From Pseudomonas koreensis (GTDB lineage Bacteria; Pseudomonadota; Gammaproteobacteria; Pseudomonadales; Pseudomonadaceae), in NCBI RefSeq assembly GCF_024169245.1, contig NZ_JALJWP010000001.1, positions 1,361,001 through 1,425,000 of the forward strand: a stretch of DNA of 64,000 nt, written 5' to 3'. The notes under the pieces were generated by a model. The model had not been told where the DNA came from, did not search any database, and saw only the letters and a list, made by a program, of their open reading frames with translations. Of the stretch, positions 19,132 through 28,238 are shown in pieces (positions within the stretch are counted from its first letter, which is position 1; each line of letters starts with the position of its first letter). The translations under genes were made by a program, and so were the position numbers.

Positions 19132-19837
19132 GGCGTTTCTCCTTTGCGTGGTGCCAGCCCAAGTAGAGGTAGAGACCGAGCAACGCCGTGGCCATGGCGA
19201 ACCATTGCACGGCATAGCCGAGGTGTTTTTCCGGCCCCATCGCGACTACCGGCCAATCGGTCTGGTAGCTGGCCGGGCCAGGTTCGGCGCGTAATTCGTA
19301 GGCGAAGCCGTCGCGCTCCAGGGTTTGCCACAACTTGCCCGGCTCGACGGCAGTGATGGTTTGCGGCCAGACATGGCTGACCGGGTCGGCGTGCAACTGA
19401 AACGTCGCGCCGGGGGCGACATAGACCCAGGCTTCAAATGTCAGCGTCTCGACCGGCGTGCTGAATTGCGGCGGCACACGCCGGTCGGGCCAAGGCAACC
19501 AGCCGCGATTGACCAGCAGCCACAGACCGCTGCGTTGGTCCTGAAACGGTTGCAGCAACTCGACGCCGACCTTGCCGCCCCGCTGGCGGTTGTCGAGCAA
19601 CAGCGTGTGGGCAGGGTCGAACTGACCCTGCAGATGCACACGGCGATAAGCCGGGTCGGCGCTGCCGAGCAACTCGCCGCTGGCCATCGGTTCGGCCACG
19701 CGACGTTCGGCATAACTGGCCAGCAGCGCGGTTTTCTCTGCGCCCCGGCCCAGTTGCCAGAAGCCCAGCGCAACCATCAGCGGCAGCAACAACGCCACCA
19801 CCACAGTGGGAATCACGCCCGGGCGAAAGCGCTTCAT
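19097..19837 (-). CDS. SURF1 family cytochrome oxidase assembly protein
   Basis: A 246-residue protein with one helix near each end (about 10-28 and 217-235), the SURF1 topology. The family motifs LLPLMVALGFWQLGRGAEK at the N-terminus and the late NRGWLP and YAVQWFAMA segments are present. SURF1 assists heme A insertion into oxidase subunit I. It lies between the two-helix protein gene on the other strand and the membrane protein gene, and its coding sequence contains the ribosome-binding site of the next gene. No clear ribosome-binding site is seen before its own start, so a GTG six bases upstream remains possible. Confidence 0.92.
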   Translation of the reverse strand: MKRFRPGVIPTVVVALLLPLMVALGFWQLGRGAEKTALLASYAERRVAEPMASGELLGSADPAYRRVHLQGQFDPAHTLLLDNRQRGGKVGVELLQPFQDQRSGLWLLVNRGWLPWPDRRVPPQFSTPVETLTFEAWVYVAPGATFQLHADPVSHVWPQTITAVEPGKLWQTLERDGFAYELRAEPGPASYQTDWPVVAMGPEKHLGYAVQWFAMATALLGLYLYLGWHHAKEKRHGKRHESTQHV

Positions 19838-19907
19838 GGGCACGCCATAAAGTCAGTCATCGCGATCGCTATACTCAAGTGCATCGCCTGTCCCCCGGAG
19901 TCTTGCC

Positions 19908-20111
19908 ATGTTCAAAGCAGCGATCGTCCTGATGCTGATTGCCACGGTCGTCAGCCTGTTCAGCGGCCTGTTTTTCCTGGTCAAGGACGACAGCAGCTCC
20001 AATCGGCTGGTCATCGCCCTGAGTGTCCGGGTGGCACTGGCCGTGGTCACCGTCGGCCTGATGGCCTGGGGTTTCTACAGCGGCCAGTTGGTCTCGCATG
20101 CACCCTGGTAG
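19908..20111 (+). CDS. Twin transmembrane protein (DUF2909-like)
   Basis: A 67-residue protein made almost entirely of two membrane helices (about 3-25 and 37-59) joined by a polar turn (VKDDSSSNRL). This is the pattern of the DUF2909 twin-transmembrane family, found in oxidase clusters. It is the only gene on the plus strand inside the otherwise minus-strand cox cluster, starting 70 bp from the SURF1 start and stopping 9 bp from the coxC stop. A role in oxidase assembly is inferred from location only. Confidence 0.85.
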   Translation: MFKAAIVLMLIATVVSLFSGLFFLVKDDSSSNRLVIALSVRVALAVVTVGLMAWGFYSGQLVSHAPW

Positions 20112-20120
20112 CGTCCGCGA

Positions 20121-21008
20121 TCAGAGGACGTAAACGAAGAAGAACAAGCCGATCCACACGACGTCGACGAAGTGCCAATACCAGCTCGCCGCTTCGAAAC
20201 CGAACTGGTGCTCGTTGTCGAAGTGGCCCTTCATGATCCGCATCAGCATCACGAACAGAATGATCGTGCCGATGGTCACGTGGGCGCCGTGGAATCCGGT
20301 GAGCATGAAGAACGTCGCGCCGTAGATGCCCGAGCCGAGGGTCAGGCCCAGCTCTTTGTAGGCATGGATGTATTCCTCGGCCTGGAAGCCTAAAAACGCG
20401 ACGCCCAGCAGCACGGTGATCGCCAGCCACAGTTTCAGTGCGCCGCGATGGCCTTTCTTCAGCGCATGGTGGGCGATGGTGATGGTCACGCTGGAGCTGA
20501 CCAGCAGGATCGTGTTCAGCAGCGGCAGGCCCCAGGGGCTAATGACGTCCTTGGGCGGCGGGAACAGTTTCGGGTCCGGATTGTTGAGCAGTGGCCAGAC
20601 GTATTCGAAGTTGGGCCAGAGCATTTCCGACAGGCCCTTGGGACCTTCACCGGCCAGCCCGGGCGCGGAAACCACGCGGATATAGAACAGCGCGCCGAAG
20701 AAGGCCACGAAAAACATCACTTCGGAAAAGATGAACCAGCTCATGCCCCAGCGAAAGGAGCGGTCCAGTTGTGGGCTGTACAACCCCGCGCGACTTTCCT
20801 TGATCACCGCACCGAACCAGCCGAACAGCATGTACGCCAGCAGCAGGCCGCCGACGAAAAAGATCAGCGGGCCGTGGGAATCCGGGCGGGCTGCCTTCAG
20901 ATCGTTGAACCAGGTGGCGAGGCCGTACACGGTGACGAACATCCCGAGCGTGGCGATGATCGGCCATTTGCTTTGGGCCGGGACGTAATAATGCTCATGA
21001 GTTGCCAT
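20121..21008 (-). CDS. coxC: Cytochrome c oxidase subunit III
   Basis: A 295-residue membrane protein with seven helices and the subunit III features SRAGLYSPQLDRSFRWGMSW, FSEVMFFVAFFGALFY and the C-terminal SWYWHFVDVVWIGLFFFVYVL. Subunit III stabilises the catalytic core and the proton uptake path of heme-copper oxidases. It begins MATHEHYYVPAQSKWP with AAGGAGAAC before the start. It follows ctaG on the same strand after 25 bp. Confidence 0.95.
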   Translation of the reverse strand: MATHEHYYVPAQSKWPIIATLGMFVTVYGLATWFNDLKAARPDSHGPLIFFVGGLLLAYMLFGWFGAVIKESRAGLYSPQLDRSFRWGMSWFIFSEVMFFVAFFGALFYIRVVSAPGLAGEGPKGLSEMLWPNFEYVWPLLNNPDPKLFPPPKDVISPWGLPLLNTILLVSSSVTITIAHHALKKGHRGALKLWLAITVLLGVAFLGFQAEEYIHAYKELGLTLGSGIYGATFFMLTGFHGAHVTIGTIILFVMLMRIMKGHFDNEHQFGFEAASWYWHFVDVVWIGLFFFVYVL

Positions 21009-21033
21009 TTATTGTTCTCCTTATCGGGCACGC

Positions 21034-21585
21034 TCAACCGCCAGTGTTTACAGCCACCGGCGGATGTCGGGCGGTGATATCGAACAGCGTGTAGGACAGC
21101 GTCAGGTGCTTCACTTCCTTGGGCATGTCGCGGTCAACGATGAAACGCACCGGCATCTCGATCTGTTCACCGGGCTGCAGCACCTGCTGGGTAAAGCAGA
21201 AGCATTCGGTCTTGTGGAAAAACGCCGCCGCATTGCTCGGCGCTATGCTGGGCACCGCTTGCGCGCTCATCGGTTTGTCGGTGGGGTTGCGCGCGATGAA
21301 CACCATCTCGTTGACCGCGCCGGGGTTGGCGGTCAGCTCGTCGTGTTTCGGGTAGAAGTCCCAGGGCATGTCGGCGGTGTTGGTCGACAGGAACTGCACA
21401 CGCACCTGGCGCGAGGTGTCTACGACTTGCTCGCCCTCGTACTGGCCGCCGGTCTTGCCGTTGATGCCGAAGGCTTTGCACATCACGTCGTAGATCGGCA
21501 CCAGGGCGAAACCGAAGACGAACATCGCCACTACGACCAAGAGCAGGCGGGTGACCAGTTTCTTCAGCGAGATCGAGTCAGCCAT
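21034..21585 (-). CDS. ctaG: Cytochrome oxidase assembly protein CtaG/Cox11
   Basis: A 183-residue protein with one N-terminal membrane helix (about 12-32) and a periplasmic immunoglobulin-like domain. The copper-binding motif is ECFCF (KTECFCFTQQ, near residue 128), and a further conserved cysteine follows the helix (YDVMCKAFG). Cox11 delivers copper to the CuB site of subunit I. It is encoded between coxA and coxC, separated from coxA by a REPIN-like palindrome. Confidence 0.94.
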   Translation of the reverse strand: MADSISLKKLVTRLLLVVVAMFVFGFALVPIYDVMCKAFGINGKTGGQYEGEQVVDTSRQVRVQFLSTNTADMPWDFYPKHDELTANPGAVNEMVFIARNPTDKPMSAQAVPSIAPSNAAAFFHKTECFCFTQQVLQPGEQIEMPVRFIVDRDMPKEVKHLTLSYTLFDITARHPPVAVNTGG

Positions 21586-21609
21586 GATTTTCAGCCTCTA
21601 CACCCAACC

Positions 21610-21690
21610 CTGTAGGAGTGAGCCTGCTCGCGATAGCGGTGTATCTGACACACCGCAGCGAATCCATCGCGAGCAGGCTCACTCCTACAG
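21610..21690. repeat. REPIN between coxA and ctaG
   Basis: Two inverted REP units (TGTAGGAGTGAGCCTGCTCG and its complement, outer 24 bp identical) flank a spacer that is itself palindromic (GCGGTGT ... ACACCGC). The whole 81 bp can form one hairpin. It sits inside an operon, between two co-directional genes, where it may stabilise the upstream coxA part of the message or attenuate distal expression. Confidence 0.9.
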
Positions 21691-21702
21691 AAGCCATGCG
21701 TT

Positions 21703-23289
21703 TCATTTCACTTCCGGTGGTGTGGTGAAGGTGTGATATGGCGCCGGCGACGGCACGCTCCACTCCAGCCCTTCGGCGCCGTCCCACGGTTTGGCCGGGG
21801 CCGGCTCGCCGCCACGGATGGTCTTGATCACGATGAACAGGAAGAAGATCTGCGTGGCGCCGAACATGAACGCGCCGATCGACGAGACCATGTTGAAGTC
21901 GGCGAACTGCAGGTTGTAATCCGGGATCCGCCGTGGCATCCCGGCCAGCCCGACGAAGTGCATCGGGAAGAAGGTCAGGTTCATGCCGACGAACGACAGC
22001 CAGAAATGCAGCTTGCCGAGGGTTTCGTCGTACATGTGCCCGGTCCACTTCGGCAGCCAGTAATAGACCGAGGCGAAGATGCCGAAGATCGCTCCGGGCA
22101 CCAGCACATAGTGGAAATGCGCGACGACGAAATAGGTGTCCTGATACTGGAAGTCCGCCGGAGCGATGGCAAGCATCAGCCCGGAGAAACCACCGATCGA
22201 GAACAGGATCACGAACGCCACGGCGAACAGCATCGGCGTCTCGAAGGTCATCGAGCCTTGCCACATGGTGCTCGCCCAGTTGAAGACTTTCACCCCGGTC
22301 GGTACGGCGATCAGCATCGTCGCGTACATGAAGAACAACTCGCCCACCAGCGGAATGCCGACCACGAACATGTGGTGCGCCCAGACGATGAACGACAGGA
22401 AGGCAATGCTCGCCGTGGCGTAGACCATCGAGGTGTAGCCGAACAGTGGTTTGCGCGCGAAGGTCGGGATGATCTGGCTGACCGCGCCGAATGCCGGCAG
22501 GATCATGATGTACACCTCGGGGTGGCCGAAGAACCAGAACACATGCTGGAACAGCACCGGGTCGCCGCCGCCGGCAGCGCTGAAGAAACTGGTGCCGAAG
22601 TGAATGTCCATGAGCATCATCGTCACGCACCCGGCGAGCACTGGCATTACAGCGATCAACAGGAACGCGGTGATCAGCCAGGTCCAGACGAACAGCGGCA
22701 TTTTCATCAGGGTCATGCCGGGCGCGCGCAGGTTGAGGATGGTCGCGACCACGTTGATCGCGCCCATGATCGAACTGATGCCCATCAAGTGAATGGCGAA
22801 GATGAAGAACGTCACGCTTTCCGGCGCATAGGTCGTCGACAGCGGCGCGTAAAAGGTCCAGCCGAAATTCGGCCCGCCACCCGGCGTGAACAGCGTCGAC
22901 ACCAGCAGCAGAAATGCCGCCGGCAACAGCCAGAAGCTGAAGTTGTTCATCCGTGGCAGCGCCATGTCCGGCGCGCCGACCATCAGCGGGATCATCCAGT
23001 TGGCGAGGCCGACGAACGCCGGCATCACCGCACCGAACACCATCACCAGACCGTGCATGGTGGTCATCTGATTGAAGAATTCCGGCTGCACGATCTGCAG
23101 GCCGGGCTGGAACAGCTCGGCACGAATAACCATGGCGAACGAGCCGCCGAGCAGGAACATGCAGAACGCGAACCACAGGTACAGCGTGCCGATGTCCTTG
23201 TGGTTGGTGGTCAGCACCCAGCGCATCAGGCCTTTGGCGGGGCCGTGGGCGTGGTCGGCGTGACCGTGGTCATCGATGACAGCGCTCAT
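21703..23289 (-). CDS. coxA: Cytochrome c oxidase subunit I (aa3 type)
   Basis: A 528-residue heme-copper oxidase catalytic subunit with twelve helices. Visible landmarks are the low-spin heme ligand region MTTMHGLVMVFGAV, the K-channel/active-site helix WFFGHPEVYIMILPAFG (with the histidine and tyrosine that form the CuB cross-link), the HH pair in VWAHHMFVVG, and VAHFHYVLVPGAIF, which holds the high-spin and low-spin heme histidines. The N-terminus is histidine-rich (HGHADHAHG). Together these place it in the type A, mitochondrial-like aa3 family. It would pump protons while reducing oxygen with electrons from cytochrome c via coxB. Confidence 0.96.
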   Translation of the reverse strand: MSAVIDDHGHADHAHGPAKGLMRWVLTTNHKDIGTLYLWFAFCMFLLGGSFAMVIRAELFQPGLQIVQPEFFNQMTTMHGLVMVFGAVMPAFVGLANWMIPLMVGAPDMALPRMNNFSFWLLPAAFLLLVSTLFTPGGGPNFGWTFYAPLSTTYAPESVTFFIFAIHLMGISSIMGAINVVATILNLRAPGMTLMKMPLFVWTWLITAFLLIAVMPVLAGCVTMMLMDIHFGTSFFSAAGGGDPVLFQHVFWFFGHPEVYIMILPAFGAVSQIIPTFARKPLFGYTSMVYATASIAFLSFIVWAHHMFVVGIPLVGELFFMYATMLIAVPTGVKVFNWASTMWQGSMTFETPMLFAVAFVILFSIGGFSGLMLAIAPADFQYQDTYFVVAHFHYVLVPGAIFGIFASVYYWLPKWTGHMYDETLGKLHFWLSFVGMNLTFFPMHFVGLAGMPRRIPDYNLQFADFNMVSSIGAFMFGATQIFFLFIVIKTIRGGEPAPAKPWDGAEGLEWSVPSPAPYHTFTTPPEVK

Positions 23290-23371
23290 GGCCGGTCTCC
23301 TTCACAAAAGTGGGCGGGGCAGGCCGGGGCGCGTTGCCCCGACCGGTTCACTGAGTACGCAATTGACCGGC

Positions 23372-24499
23372 TCATTTGCTTTCCGCCTGTTTCAGCTCCA
23401 GCACTTCTTTTGGCGTGACCATGTCGCCCTTGTTGTTGCCCCAGGCGTTACGTTCGTAGGTCACCACCGCTGCGATATCGACTTCCGACAACTGCTTGCC
23501 GAACGCCGCCATGGCGGTGCCGGGTTTGCCGTGGAAGACAATGCCCAAGTGATCCTTGATCGGCCCGGTGGCGATTTTCGAGCCCTTGAGTGCCGGGAAC
23601 ATCGGCGGCAGGCCCTGGCCTTCAGCCTGGTGGCAGGCCACGCAAGTGGTGTGATAGACCTTGTCGCCGCGCTCCTTGAGCTCGTCGAGGGTCCATTCCT
23701 TGCTGGTCAGTTCTTTGAGTTGCGCCGCCTCGGCCTTGCGCTCGGCGAGCCATTTTTCGTAATCGGCCTGCTCCTTGACCTCAACCACGATCGGCATGAA
23801 ACCGTGATCCTTGCCGCACAATTCGGCGCACTGGCCACGGTAGAGACCGGGCTTGTCGATGCGCGTCCACGCTTCGTTGACGAACCCGGGGATCGCATCG
23901 CGCTTGACCGCAAACGCCGGCACCCACCATGAGTGAATGACGTCAGCCGAGGTCACCAGAAAGCGCACCTTGGCGCCGATCGGCAGCACCAACGGCTTGT
24001 CGACTTCGAGCAGGTAATGCTCGCCCTTGGCTTCCTTGTTGTGGATCTGCTCGGCGGGGGTGGCCAGGTTGCTGAAGAACTCGACGTCCTGGCCCAGGTA
24101 TTTGTAGTGCCACTTCCACTGATAACCCGTTATCTGGATATCGATGTCCGGTTCGCTGGTGTCGTACATCTTGATCAGCGTCGCGGTGGCGGGAACGGCC
24201 ATGGCCACCAGAATCAGCAGCGGCACGATGGTCCACATGATCTCGACGCCGGTGCTTTCATGGAATTTCGCCGCGACCTGGCCGGTAGAGCGGCGGTGCA
24301 CCATCATCGACCAGAACATGGCGCCGAAGACGATGATCCCGATCACCACACAGATCCAGAAAATGGTCATGTGCAGGTCGAATACTGCGTGACTGATTTC
24401 AGTCGCTCCAGGCGCCATATTCACAGTCCACGCCGCGTTGGCCGGGCTGAAAATCGACCACAACAGGAGGCCCATCCAGACATGTGGATGTCGCATCAT
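23372..24499 (-). CDS. coxB: Cytochrome c oxidase subunit II with fused cytochrome c domain
   Basis: A 375-residue caa3-style subunit II. After a signal sequence there are two membrane helices (about 42-64 and 88-110), then the CuA domain with ligands H189, C224, C228, H232 and M235 (CAELCGKDHGFM). A C-terminal cytochrome c domain follows, with CVACH at 286-290 and a likely axial methionine near 330. The fused heme domain receives electrons from soluble carriers and passes them to CuA. It is the first gene of the cox cluster, with AAGGGGAACC before the start. Confidence 0.95.
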   Translation of the reverse strand: MMRHPHVWMGLLLWSIFSPANAAWTVNMAPGATEISHAVFDLHMTIFWICVVIGIIVFGAMFWSMMVHRRSTGQVAAKFHESTGVEIMWTIVPLLILVAMAVPATATLIKMYDTSEPDIDIQITGYQWKWHYKYLGQDVEFFSNLATPAEQIHNKEAKGEHYLLEVDKPLVLPIGAKVRFLVTSADVIHSWWVPAFAVKRDAIPGFVNEAWTRIDKPGLYRGQCAELCGKDHGFMPIVVEVKEQADYEKWLAERKAEAAQLKELTSKEWTLDELKERGDKVYHTTCVACHQAEGQGLPPMFPALKGSKIATGPIKDHLGIVFHGKPGTAMAAFGKQLSEVDIAAVVTYERNAWGNNKGDMVTPKEVLELKQAESK

Positions 24500-24868
24500 T
24501 GCGGGTTCCCCTTATCGTTCTTGTTATCCCGCCGGCTTTCGCCTGCGGCAAGGGAGCGGCTGCATCAGACTACGAACTTGAATCGCCGGGCCTTGCTGCG
24601 GGTGCAGTCGGGCGTCATCAGCTAACTCCATTCATTGGCGAGTATAGACAGCGCCCGGGAAATGCAACCCGCGCACGTAAATGAGCTGAAACAACCGGCG
24701 CTTGCGTTCAAGTGCCCGATTGGAGAAGGATGCAGACGAGTGGTGGCAAATGGATATAACGCAGCTGCATCAAGGATGAAATAATTATGACAAATGCGTC
24801 TTAGCGTTTTTCGTAAGCCAGCTAAGTTATGTCTTCCCTATTTCATTGCCTTGTTTCCTGGAGTTTTC
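24500..24868. other. Intergenic promoter region between coxB and a divergent gene
   Basis: No coding sequence is supported in these 369 bp. The minus strand contains CTATACT (24641-24647), identical to the sigma-S-preferred -10 sequence, with TTGCAT 15 bp upstream (24662-24667). Starvation and RpoS control of the aa3 oxidase is known in P. aeruginosa, so this is a reasonable promoter candidate for the cox cluster. The right half is AT-richer and presumably holds the promoter of the gene at 24869; no clear element was identified there. Confidence 0.45.
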
Positions 24869-25519
24869 ATGAACACCGCCGCATTGCGCGAGCAGATCCA
24901 AAAAGCCCAACAGCACGAAAAAGACACCGGCCTGCTGACCCGTCAGCTGGAAAGCAAGCTGCCTCACCTGCACCCGGCGATCCAGTTGCCGGAAGCCGAC
25001 GCCCAAGGTGTGCTGACGCGTTTTGTCGCCGCCTACATCGATGAAGTACCCGACCTGCTGGACGCAGCCAATGAAGTCGCCAGGGAAGCGGGCATCGAAT
25101 CGCAGATCAAACCGGTGCTGAAAATCGCCGAGCAGTATTTCCTCCAGCCGCCGGCGATCATGGCCGGACACGTTGGCCTGGATGGCCTGCTCGACGAGGC
25201 CTATCTGGCGCACCGTTTTGTCGAAGAGGTCAACGACCTGTACATCAAGCATTTCGGCCAGCCACTGATCCCCTTGGACATGACGGTCGCCAACCTGATT
25301 GCTCACCAGTTGATCGGTGAGGAATTTGCCAACCAACTGGACGAGGCGGTGCATCACGCGATTGACGAGATGCTCAACGAAGAGAGTTTTGCTTTGGAGT
25401 CGGTGGAAGCCTACCGCGAGAAACTCAGCAGCCCGGACACCGGCGCGGCGTGGAAACGCTGGCCGTGCATGAGCCGCCGGTTGGGTGTGGGGCTGGAGCT
25501 GGATCAGCCTGCGGCATAA
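24869..25519 (+). CDS. Conserved helical protein of unknown function
   Basis: A 216-residue soluble, acidic and mostly helical protein without signal peptide or membrane segments. Segments such as REQIQKAQQHEKDTGLLTRQ, AYIDEVPDLLDAANEVAREA and QLDEAVHHAIDEMLNEESFA look like a helical bundle. No catalytic motif is recognised. The start at 24869 is preceded by CTGGAG; the open frame upstream to 24794 lacks support. It lies between the cox cluster and the SulP/carbonic anhydrase pair, a placement I recall for a conserved hypothetical gene in P. aeruginosa as well. Function unknown. Confidence 0.75.
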   Translation: MNTAALREQIQKAQQHEKDTGLLTRQLESKLPHLHPAIQLPEADAQGVLTRFVAAYIDEVPDLLDAANEVAREAGIESQIKPVLKIAEQYFLQPPAIMAGHVGLDGLLDEAYLAHRFVEEVNDLYIKHFGQPLIPLDMTVANLIAHQLIGEEFANQLDEAVHHAIDEMLNEESFALESVEAYREKLSSPDTGAAWKRWPCMSRRLGVGLELDQPAA

Positions 25520-25540
25520 CCCTCAAACACCTCATTCCAA

Positions 25541-25630
25541 TGTGGGAGCGAGCTTGCTCGCGAATGCAATGTGTCATTCAACATCATGGTTGACTGGTCC
25601 ACCGCTTTCGCGAGCAAGCTCGCTCCCACA
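25541..25630. repeat. REPIN downstream of two convergent genes
   Basis: Two inverted 24-bp REP units (TGTGGGAGCGAGCTTGCTCG and complement) flank a 42-bp spacer. It lies between the stop of the gene at 24869 and the stop of the SulP gene, which converge on it. Confidence 0.88.
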
Positions 25631-25654
25631 GGGTTTGTGCTCAGGCAGGAAGAT

Positions 25655-27181
25655 CTAGCCTGCCGCACCAATCCCGGTATTGGTCCGCACCCTGCCTTCG
25701 AGTCTGCGCTTCAACCCGCGCGATTCGATCAACAGCTTCGAACCCTTCGCCGCATTCGCCCGACCCCATTCTTCCAGCAATTCCAGGCACGAATGGTCGA
25801 TGTAGCTCAGGTTGTTCAGCGGCACATGCACCGTGGTGCCGTGAGGGATGCTGCCCAGCACCTGCGTCAGCGCCGGCACTTTGAGGAACGTCGCCGCACC
25901 GACCAGGCGCAACTCCATCTCACCGTCCTGCGGCAGGTCGATCAGGCTGATCTTCAGGCGCGAAGCCTTGAATGCCAGTTTCAACATGGTCAGGCCGAAA
26001 CCGATCAGCACGCCAGTGAGCAGGTCGGTGAAGATAATCGCCAGCGCTGTAGCGGCGTAGGTGAACATCGGCATCCGCCCGTAACGGCCGAGACCACGGA
26101 AAGCCTTGAGGTCGACCAGTTTGAAACCGGTATACACCAGCACGCCCGCCAGGCTCGCCACTGGAATACTCTGCAGCACGCTCGACAGCAACAGCACGAA
26201 CGCCAGCAGCCACAGGCCATGGAAAATCGTCGAGTAACGCGTGGTGGCACCGGCCTGAACGTTGGCAGAGCTGCGCACGATCACCCCAGTCATCGGCAAC
26301 GCGCCGACCAGACCGCAGAGCATGTTGCCGACACCTTGCGCCGACAGCTCACGGTCGAAATCCGAACGCACACCGCTGTGCATGCGATCCACCGCTGCGG
26401 CGGACAATAGCGTTTCGGCACTGGCGATAAACGCCACGGCGAACGCGGCAATCAGCAGTGTCGGGTCGGCCAGACTCATCAGGTCGGCAGGTTTCAGCCA
26501 ATCGATGGCTTCGGCCAGGTTCGCCGGTACTTCAACGCGTTTGACCTGCAACGCCAGCATCAGACTCGCCACGGTCGCCAGACCCACACCGAGCAATGCG
26601 CCAGGGATGAAGCGCAGCGAATGCGGGCGGAATTTTTCCCACAGCCACATCACCGCAATCGTCGACAAGCCGAGCAGACCCGCCTGCCAGCCGAACGACG
26701 GCAAGGCTTGCGCCACGGCTGCCGGGAACGCCGTGAGGTTGTCCAGACCTGACGGTTGCGGCTTGGCATCGAGCATCACGTGGATTTGCGAGAGCACAAT
26801 CAACACGCCAATCCCCGCCAGCATGCCGTAGACCACCGCTGGCGCCGTCACCCGGAACCAGCAGCCAAGCTTCAGTCGCCCGGCGATCAGTTGCAGAAAT
26901 CCGGCGAGCAGCAGAATCGGCCCGAGCATCTCGATGCCGTGCTGGCGTACCAGTTCGAAAACCAGCACCGCCAGCCCCGCCGCCGGACCGCTGACCTGCA
27001 ATGGCGAACCTGCCAGCCAACCGACCACCAGACCGCCAATGATGCCGGTGATCAGACCCTTGGCCGGCGGCAGCCCTGACGCAATCGCGATGCCCATGCA
27101 CAGCGGCAGGGCGACCAGAAACACAACCACGGAAGCGAGCAGCTCCCGTGGCAAAACAGCTTTCAATTGAGCCGCACGCAT
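25655..27181 (-). CDS. SulP family anion transporter (probable bicarbonate/sulfate)
   Basis: A 508-residue SLC26/SulP transporter. The membrane domain (about 1-390) starts LPRELLASVVVFLVALPLCMGIAIASGLPP and contains the hallmark GSPLQVSGPAAGLAVLV and the GMLPMTG-like ALPMTGVIVRSSANVQAGATT. A cytoplasmic STAS domain follows (about 410-500), including VHVPLNNLSYIDHSCLELLE. It is 90 bp downstream of a beta-carbonic anhydrase gene on the same strand. That pairing suggests bicarbonate as the substrate, with the anhydrase interconverting CO2, but sulfate cannot be excluded from sequence. Confidence 0.92.
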   Translation of the reverse strand: MRAAQLKAVLPRELLASVVVFLVALPLCMGIAIASGLPPAKGLITGIIGGLVVGWLAGSPLQVSGPAAGLAVLVFELVRQHGIEMLGPILLLAGFLQLIAGRLKLGCWFRVTAPAVVYGMLAGIGVLIVLSQIHVMLDAKPQPSGLDNLTAFPAAVAQALPSFGWQAGLLGLSTIAVMWLWEKFRPHSLRFIPGALLGVGLATVASLMLALQVKRVEVPANLAEAIDWLKPADLMSLADPTLLIAAFAVAFIASAETLLSAAAVDRMHSGVRSDFDRELSAQGVGNMLCGLVGALPMTGVIVRSSANVQAGATTRYSTIFHGLWLLAFVLLLSSVLQSIPVASLAGVLVYTGFKLVDLKAFRGLGRYGRMPMFTYAATALAIIFTDLLTGVLIGFGLTMLKLAFKASRLKISLIDLPQDGEMELRLVGAATFLKVPALTQVLGSIPHGTTVHVPLNNLSYIDHSCLELLEEWGRANAAKGSKLLIESRGLKRRLEGRVRTNTGIGAAG

Positions 27182-27271
27182 GGCGATTCTCCCGAAGTTT
27201 TCTTCAGGCGTGGCGAGGCCGGGCCGCTGAATCAGCGGCCGGCGTCATACCACACAGATTGTTGGGAAGAT

Positions 27272-28000
27272 TTAGAAGCGCGCTTTGGGCGTCGCCACAG
27301 GAATCGGATGGCTGCCGTCGAGAGGCAGGAAACGACCCTGGTCCGCGTCGTAAGCTTTGATTTCGCTGGTTTCGATGTTGTAGACCCAGCCATGGATGAA
27401 CAGATGACCGTTCGCCATGCGCGAGGCTACCGAAGGATGGGTACGCAAGTGCTGCAGTTGGGCGATGACGTTTTCCTCGGTGAGGATCGGCATGCTTTCT
27501 TTTTCGTCGGTGCAGTTGCAGTTGTCGTGCACCATGGTTTTCGCGACTTCGGCGTGGCGCAGCCAGGCTTTGACCGTCGGCATTTTTTCCAGGCTGTCGG
27601 GGTTCAGTACCGCCCGCATGGCGCCGCAATCGGAGTGGCCGCAAATGATGATGTGCTGCACGCCCAGTGCCAGTACCGCGTACTCGATAGCGGTGGAGAC
27701 GCCGCCGTTCATCTGACCGTAGGGCGGAACCACGTTGCCGACGTTACGGGTGACGAACAGATCGCCCGGCGAGCTCTGGGTAATCAGCTCGGGAACGATG
27801 CGCGAGTCGGCGCAGGTGATGAACATCGCCTTCGGCGCCTGTGCGGTGGCGAGCTTCTTGAACAGTTCTTCCTGCTGCGGAAAAACGTCATGGTGAAAGC
27901 GTAAAAAGCCATCAACGATCTGTCGCAGTGCTGCATCGGCGGATTGTGCTTCAGGGCTTTGCGCCGAGGCAGCCAACGACTGTTTATCCTTGTCACTCAT
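27272..28000 (-). CDS. Beta-class carbonic anhydrase
   Basis: A 242-residue beta-carbonic anhydrase. Zinc ligands are the cysteine and aspartate pair in ITCADSRIVPE (C near 63) and the histidine and cysteine in ICGHSDCGAM (near 120-123). The conserved VTRNVGN and GVSTAIEYAV segments are present. The C-terminus is slightly extended (DADQGRFLPLDGSHPIPVAT). It hydrates CO2 to bicarbonate in the cytosol and probably works with the SulP transporter encoded immediately downstream. A gamma-class homologue is encoded at 41291. Confidence 0.95.
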   Translation of the reverse strand: MSDKDKQSLAASAQSPEAQSADAALRQIVDGFLRFHHDVFPQQEELFKKLATAQAPKAMFITCADSRIVPELITQSSPGDLFVTRNVGNVVPPYGQMNGGVSTAIEYAVLALGVQHIIICGHSDCGAMRAVLNPDSLEKMPTVKAWLRHAEVAKTMVHDNCNCTDEKESMPILTEENVIAQLQHLRTHPSVASRMANGHLFIHGWVYNIETSEIKAYDADQGRFLPLDGSHPIPVATPKARF

Positions 28001-28238
28001 GATTCATCCTCTTGTGCGGATTCAGGGAGTCTTCCCCGGTATTCCGGTATGAAGCCAGTGGCTGTTTTTAAACCATCCGGGTCATCCCGACCCGGCAGTC
28101 ACTCGATGAACAAGGTAGCCGCCGAAACTTAACTGAAACTGAATCAAGCGCTCTAGAACGTGTGTTCCAGGTCACAAAAAATGTGACCGGCGTGTTTCGG
28201 CGGAAGGAGTCCGACCCGTCAACCCAAACCAATTGTCG

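Noticed and set aside
21733..23418. A 561-codon plus-strand frame antisense to coxA
   Set aside because: The histidine- and arginine-rich composition reflects the complement of coxA codons; no start signal or homology.
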